Positions 61,601 to 64,000 of a stretch of DNA of 64,000 nt are shown piece by piece. The notes under the pieces are model-generated. The model searched no databases, had not been told where the DNA came from, and was given only the letters and a program-made list of their open reading frames with translations. The DNA is from Casuarius casuarius. Lineage: Eukaryota; Chordata; Aves; Casuariiformes; Casuariidae. The stretch spans positions 4,033,423 through 4,097,422 of the forward strand of contig PTFA01000042.1 of NCBI GenBank assembly GCA_003342895.1, given 5' to 3'. How positions within the stretch are numbered: position 1 is the stretch's first letter; every line of letters begins with the position of its first letter. The position numbers were made by a program, and so were the translations under genes.

Positions 61601-63397
61601 AAACAAGCCTGTGATACTTTATTTTTAGTACATGGCATTCTTCTTTTCAATAACCAACTCACACAGGAGGGAAGAGCATCCAGGTTCAGTCTCCCCCAAG
61701 CAGCCTGCTTCTGCATGATCTGGGCTTACTCCTGGGAAGGGCCTTATGTGCCTGAGGAAGTCCATTCAGGTAATCCACTTCTTGGGGGAGAGAGTACACC
61801 AATTGACAGCTGTATGAAATATGGACACCATCTCCAACCACTGCACAAGACTGGCCTAATTCCTTCAAAGAAAGTATGTAACTGTGCACAGAAGAGGGCT
61901 GCAAAAGGATATTTTGGATACTGGTGTTCCCAAGTATTTTGAATACAGCCTTGCATTCATCATATCCTATTAGCTAGACCTAAGTGGAAGAAATTTTGGG
62001 TCCCTTATGTGACATCTAAAATTCACTGTACATGGGGTTGCCAATTGTACTTTTGGATTCCACTAAACAAATAAATTCTGTCAGTCTGGTGCCATCTAAA
62101 TTCCTTATTGGAGCCACACCTGAGCAGATATAGAAAACACTGAGCTTCCTATTCTGTCCTGTTTCTTTATCCCAGATTTATGGGAAAGTGTGCAAGAGAG
62201 TGCTCATGGGGCCTTTTCTGAACTCAGGAACATCAGTAACAGGCAAGATTTCAGTGTTTTGGCTATACACAGAAAAACAGGTGACTATCTATGAATTAAA
62301 ACTCACCAAATCACCTGCTTTGGATATGAAGTTCCCTTTTGCAATGATTTTCAAAGCAAAATGGTACAAAAGTAGATCTTGCCCCATCTTGTACTGGGAG
62401 AAATAAGAGCATGAGAGACTCTTCTCTTCCCAGTTCTGCCTGTTCAGTTTACTCTTCACAGGGGTCAGACAAAACAGTCGCTGAGCTGCCTAAGTCCTAT
62501 GCTGAAGATCTAACTGAAGAAACACAAGAATCAGATAGTCTTAAGCACTCACTCTGGTTGCCTCGTGGTGTGAGAATCTACTACCATCTGTGCCCCATAC
62601 ACCATGGCTACTCTAATCTGAACATCCAGAAGGAGAGATTGCCAGGATTTCTGTGTCATCTTGCTTGGATCTGCCTGTGGAAGATATCACAAGTGCCAAA
62701 GGAAATAGAAAGAGATGGAAACCTATATGAACATGCAGTGCATGAAATTCTGCAGTTGCTATACTATGCTTTGACTTTGACCTTAGCTCTTCTTCATTCC
62801 ACTCACATTTCCCTAATTACATTTGAGGGCAGCTTTGCTGCCAAACCATCATTGCTATATTTTCAAATTTTTTTGTATTACAAAGATAAAAATCAGCATA
62901 CATCAGTGTAGACACTGATATGCTTTTATATACATATTGTGTTTAATGTAACTTGTGGCACAAAATCTTGAAACTTAACCAAATACCAGATTCTGCTGGC
63001 CATGGCAGACTGCACACTCCCTGCCTGTCTTTCTGAAGGGAACACTCTGTCTGAATAGCTCTACAAAGTTGCACAAATCATCCCTTGGTTAACTTAAACC
63101 CCTGAAAATCGCAGGCATTTCTCACTTGAGTTTTCAAGGTTATTGTGCTACGTATGTCGTTGTGTTTCCACAGAACTGTAAACACTGATTAGATGTTTCC
63201 AACAAAAAGATCAGTATTTGTCTAAGAGACTGTAGGATCAGTTTTGAACGTTGTGTTATACTAAAAAAAGGTGAATAGTTGTCTTGTTTCTGCTAATTAG
63301 ATAGTAGGACACAACTCTGTTCACTGAGGAGCCAGCAAGCTCTGAGAAAGAGCGTGCTGGAACAACTTGAGTCCATCTATTAGTGCAACTGTATTCC
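61601..63397. other. Unique DNA with a chance-length frame
   Basis: A 166-codon plus-strand frame runs 62411-62911. At this base composition a frame that long is expected about once per window by chance. Its translation is leucine-, serine- and histidine-rich with no motif. No splice or promoter context supports it. Confidence 0.35.
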
Positions 63398-63432
63398 TGT
63401 GTGTGTGTGTGTGCTTGGGAGTGTGTGTGTGT
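63398..63432 (+). repeat. (TG)n compound microsatellite
   Basis: (TG)8 at 63398-63413, a seven-base interruption, then (GT)6 at 63421-63432. It is likely to vary in length between individuals. Confidence 0.9.
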
Positions 63433-64000
63433 TGCTCCAATATATTAATGTTATACAGAGAAAGATTAAGTAGAGATATAAATGACGATGGAGAAATGCA
63501 GACTAGAAAAGCTGTATATGTTCCCTAGGAATAAAAGCAAGACTCATTTTTTTTTCTCCATACTATCATTTCCATGGTAAATTGTTAGTGAAGTTAATTT
63601 ACAGTACTCATAAGAAATGCCAATGGGATATTTCCCTAATCCAGATGGACCAAAAATAAAGTGATACAACATACTTGGAATTTTAATATCAAGGATAAAA
63701 ACATCAAAACTTTACGTGGAATCAACACTGTACACAACCCATTCTTTATGTGTCTAATTTATCTGCTTAGTACAGAGGCAGCATCTGTTTCCAGTGAGAT
63801 GCTGCTTTTTTTTTTCTTTCCTAACTCAGCAGCTGGGATAAATGAAATAGTAGTCAAAGACGAAATTAACAGTTTGAGGGCCACAGATCTGGTGGAATGA
63901 GGAGAAGGGAGGACGGCTGAGGAGGACAGTGACAGGAGGAATTGTAACCTCCAGATGTTCCAATAATAACTCCTAGGCATATATGTGGTATGTATTATAC
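63433..64000. other. AT-rich window end, no gene recognised
   Basis: T homopolymers lie near 63548 and 63806. The frames at 63661-63900 and on the opposite strand overlap each other and show no domain. Confidence 0.4.

Noticed and set aside
62411..62911. 166-codon plus-strand frame
   Set aside because: About one frame of this length is expected by chance in a window this size at this base composition, and there is no motif or splice context.
1..64000. CRISPR array, prokaryotic operon, prophage or integron
   Set aside because: No regularly spaced identical repeats, no ribosome-binding-site-led gene series, and vertebrate repeats are present, so the window is not prokaryotic.

Overview
The window looks like a stretch of sauropsid (turtle-, crocodilian- or possibly bird-like) nuclear genome. 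It is AT-rich vertebrate DNA with many short spurious reading frames, no operon-like gene packing and no long uninterrupted gene. The repeats are old, short and heavily diverged: MIR/CORE-SINE pieces whose tail resembles the version I know from turtles and crocodilians, a CR1-like 3' end, and a small terminal-inverted-repeat (TIR) transposon. The lineage call is an inference from these repeats, not from a recognised gene.

Gene content is very low. The best protein-coding candidate is a 3'-terminal exon on the minus strand (4029-4394). It has a splice acceptor with a branch-point-like sequence, 121 codons of protein-like composition and a stop, with two AATAAA sites about 600 bases downstream. 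I do not recognise the protein; its tail is rich in tyrosines in acidic or small-residue contexts. Further possible exons on the minus strand (11993-12236, 37256-37399, 39044-39185) would be upstream of it if they belong to the same gene. The last two have compatible splice phases, but each is weak alone. Two plus-strand exon-like segments (36019-36174 and 41352-41485) are also noted; the second has near-ideal splice sites.

Layout: 1-2680 is unique AT-rich sequence. 2690-3760 is GC-rich, with a two-copy minisatellite and a G-quadruplex-prone repeat. 4029-4394 is the terminal exon. 4395-9300 is intron or intergenic DNA. 9380-9620 is a CpG- and G-rich repeat sharing an identical 17-mer with the one at 3584. 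9621-18100 is mostly unique. 18161-18273 holds two perfect hairpins. 19361-21150 is AT-rich and repeat-poor. 21170-21420 is promoter/LTR-like and contains a 24-bp duplication whose copies differ at two CpG sites. 22000-35200 is mixed old-repeat and unique DNA. 35221-35382 is the clearest SINE. 45047-45341 is the TIR transposon. 48500-54200 has several AT-rich, repeat-poor blocks that resemble conserved noncoding DNA. The rest is unremarkable.

I found no CRISPR array, rRNA, tRNA, intact retroelement or multi-gene system, and nothing that amounts to a new biological system. The most useful leads are the unidentified terminal exon, the phase-compatible exon pair, the TIR element, and the paired G-rich repeats.
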